Part shown: piece after piece, positions 62,907-64,000 of the stretch
Position numbering within the stretch: position 1 is the stretch's first letter
How the letters are laid out: each line of letters starts with the position of its first letter
Assembly: GCF_000264455.2 (NCBI RefSeq)
Contig: NC_017956.1
Location: forward strand, 1,967,501 to 2,031,500
Length of the DNA stretch: 64,000 nucleotides
Direction: 5' to 3'
DNA from: Tistrella mobilis KA081020-065
GTDB lineage: Bacteria; Pseudomonadota; Alphaproteobacteria; Tistrellales; Tistrellaceae
The notes under the pieces: generated by a model
The model's input: the letters and a program-made list of their open reading frames with translations, nothing else
The model's database searches: none
Told to the model about the DNA's origin: nothing
Made by a program: the position numbers and the translations under genes

Positions 62907-63044
62907 GCATGGGCCCGCGCTGTGACTGCCACAGCCCGAACGATCATGGCGCGGGACTTGCTTACCTCTTCGGTCATCACCACCGCCCCCCACCACGGCA
63001 CATGCCGGCAGGCGCCTGCATGTGGTCGCGGACGGAAAGCTGTC

Positions 63045-64000
63045 ATGACCGAAGACCGGCCGGGCGCCGCAGCGCGCCCTGCACCTGATCATCGAAGCGC
63101 CGGGAGACGATCGACGATCGCCGCCGACGCCTTGATCGTCTGGCTGAAGCCAGTGGCGGTCGGGCTGATGCTCGCGGCCCTGCTGTTGTTTGCCGTGGGG
63201 TTGGTGCGCAGCAACGAGATGGTCCGCGGCGTCATAACGGCCGCATCGGGCGATCTTCCGCGTGCCGCGATCGCCCTCCGCGATCTTGAGCGCACGATTC
63301 TGGCCGTGGTGGCGGGGCTCCCGTCGACGGACCGGACAATCCCTGACGAGCCCGATATCACGCGCAACAGGCTCGATCATATCCGAGAGCTGACGATCGC
63401 GATCGACAGCACCGGCATGGGCGCAATCGTCCGCGCCTTGCCGGATGGCGGACCGGTCCTGGATACACTGCGCGCCACACTCCGCCGGGCAGGCAGCACG
63501 GCAGATCCCGGCGAGGTGGTCCGGGAGCTGGGCCCGATCGCCGCCCGGCTCGCAGGGCTGCTGCCGAGGATCGAAGAAAAAACGGCCGAAGCCCGGATGG
63601 CCGCCCGCGCTGAGCTTCAGACGTTGCAGACGATGAGCATGCTGTCGGCAACGGGGGTCGTGGTCTCGGTCACGGGTCTCACCCTGTTGTCGGTGATCAT
63701 GCAGCTCAGGCTCCGCGCAAGCCGCGGGCGACTGCGCGACGCCATCGAAGCCATGTCCGACGGCTTTCTGCACATCGACCGCAATGGCCGCGTGACCGTT
63801 GCCAATGAACGGCTGCGCAGCCATCTGCCTCGCACCATGGCGTCCGTCCACCGCGGCCAGCCCTCGGGGCTGCTGATCGCCGCCCTGGCCGCCAGTGCGG
63901 CCGACCCGGAAACCGCACATCGACGCCTGCTTCATGTATTGGACAGCATGCCGGAGCCCGGACGCGCGCTGCTTCCGGCCCTGGATGTCAAGCTGGCCGA
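63045..64000 (+). CDS. Membrane sensor with PAS-like domain, 5' part (kinase or cyclase output not seen)
   Basis: The frame runs off the right edge after ~318 residues. It has a first membrane helix (about residues 37-58, VAVGLMLAALLLFAVGLV) and a periplasmic helical domain with LRDLERTILAV and LRATLRRAGSTADPGEVVRE. A second membrane helix follows (about 200-218, VVVSVTGLTLLSVIMQL), and a PAS-like segment starts near residue 231 (LRDAIEAMSDGFLHIDRNGR). This is the usual front end of a sensor histidine kinase or diguanylate cyclase. GGAAAG precedes the ATG. Confidence 0.8.
   Translation, partial: MTEDRPGAAARPAPDHRSAGRRSTIAADALIVWLKPVAVGLMLAALLLFAVGLVRSNEMVRGVITAASGDLPRAAIALRDLERTILAVVAGLPSTDRTIPDEPDITRNRLDHIRELTIAIDSTGMGAIVRALPDGGPVLDTLRATLRRAGSTADPGEVVRELGPIAARLAGLLPRIEEKTAEARMAARAELQTLQTMSMLSATGVVVSVTGLTLLSVIMQLRLRASRGRLRDAIEAMSDGFLHIDRNGRVTVANERLRSHLPRTMASVHRGQPSGLLIAALAASAADPETAHRRLLHVLDSMPEPGRALLPALDVKLA

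Noticed and set aside
62847-63935. A 362-codon minus-strand frame near the right edge
   Set aside because: The plus-strand frame from 63045 encodes membrane helices and a PAS-like segment and is open to the edge, so the minus frame is its shadow.

Overview
The window looks like chromosomal DNA of a GC-rich alphaproteobacterium, probably a Rhodospirillales/Tistrella-like lineage. That placement is inferred from gene order and protein style, not from a search. Supporting features are the blocks uppS-frr-pyrH-tsf-rpsB, bamE | CBP3-like chaperone-yceD-rpmF-plsX-fabH-ihfA-merR-tRNA-Pro, and nrdR-rib-nusB-thiL, plus a MucR regulator, an HdaA protein and a Usg protein, all typical of that class. No insertion sequence, prophage or CRISPR array was seen.

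Layout. 1-7.5 kb: translation and replication genes on the minus strand (uppS fragment, frr, pyrH, tsf, rpsB, dnaE). 7.6-12.2 kb: a small accessory stretch (GRDP/DUF1399-like, YciI-like, LysR, amidase, LuxR-type regulator). 12.3-16.9 kb: rplM-rpsI, then a plus-strand trio (ECHDC3-like crotonase, CoA-binding protein, MetY) and a histidine phosphatase. 16.9-19.2 kb: a flavin-redox locus (azoreductase, divergent LysR, flavin reductase). 19.2-26.6 kb: a catabolic island with a DgdR-like regulator divergent from 2,2-dialkylglycine decarboxylase, followed by a VOC protein, an atypical M19 peptidase-family protein and a complete TRAP transporter. 26.6-30.2 kb: two signalling-like pairs, a nucleotidyltransferase overlapping an HD phosphohydrolase, and a response regulator overlapping an HPt-CutA fusion. 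30.5-36.6 kb: tRNA-Pro and the merR-ihfA-fabH-plsX-rpmF-yceD block, then bamE. 36.7-45.6 kb: a long run rpiB-glyA-nrdR-ribD-ribE-ribBA-ribH-nusB-thiL. 46.1-49.4 kb: mucR, then a compact RiPP-like operon. 49.6-64 kb: housekeeping genes (aspS, rnd, hdaA, pgsA, purMN, ndk, ABC-F, usg) and the 5' part of a membrane sensor.

Two regions are the best candidates for undescribed systems. The first (46.7-49.4 kb) has two small peptides ending in LD-rich, double-glycine leader motifs of the NHLP/Nif11 type. They are followed by a short toroid-fold-like protein carrying a DxDDTA motif, as in class II terpene cyclases, and by a protein of unknown function that is interrupted by a one-base insertion in a G6 run. 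The second (19.2-26.6 kb) links dialkylglycine decarboxylation to a dedicated TRAP importer and a metal-site-altered M19 protein, suggesting uptake and breakdown of an alpha,alpha-dialkyl amino acid derivative. The HPt-CutA fusion and the NTase/HD pair are also unusual.

Start sites were set by family N-termini and by visible Shine-Dalgarno sequences, so many are shorter than the longest open frame. Product names rest on motif recognition by eye.
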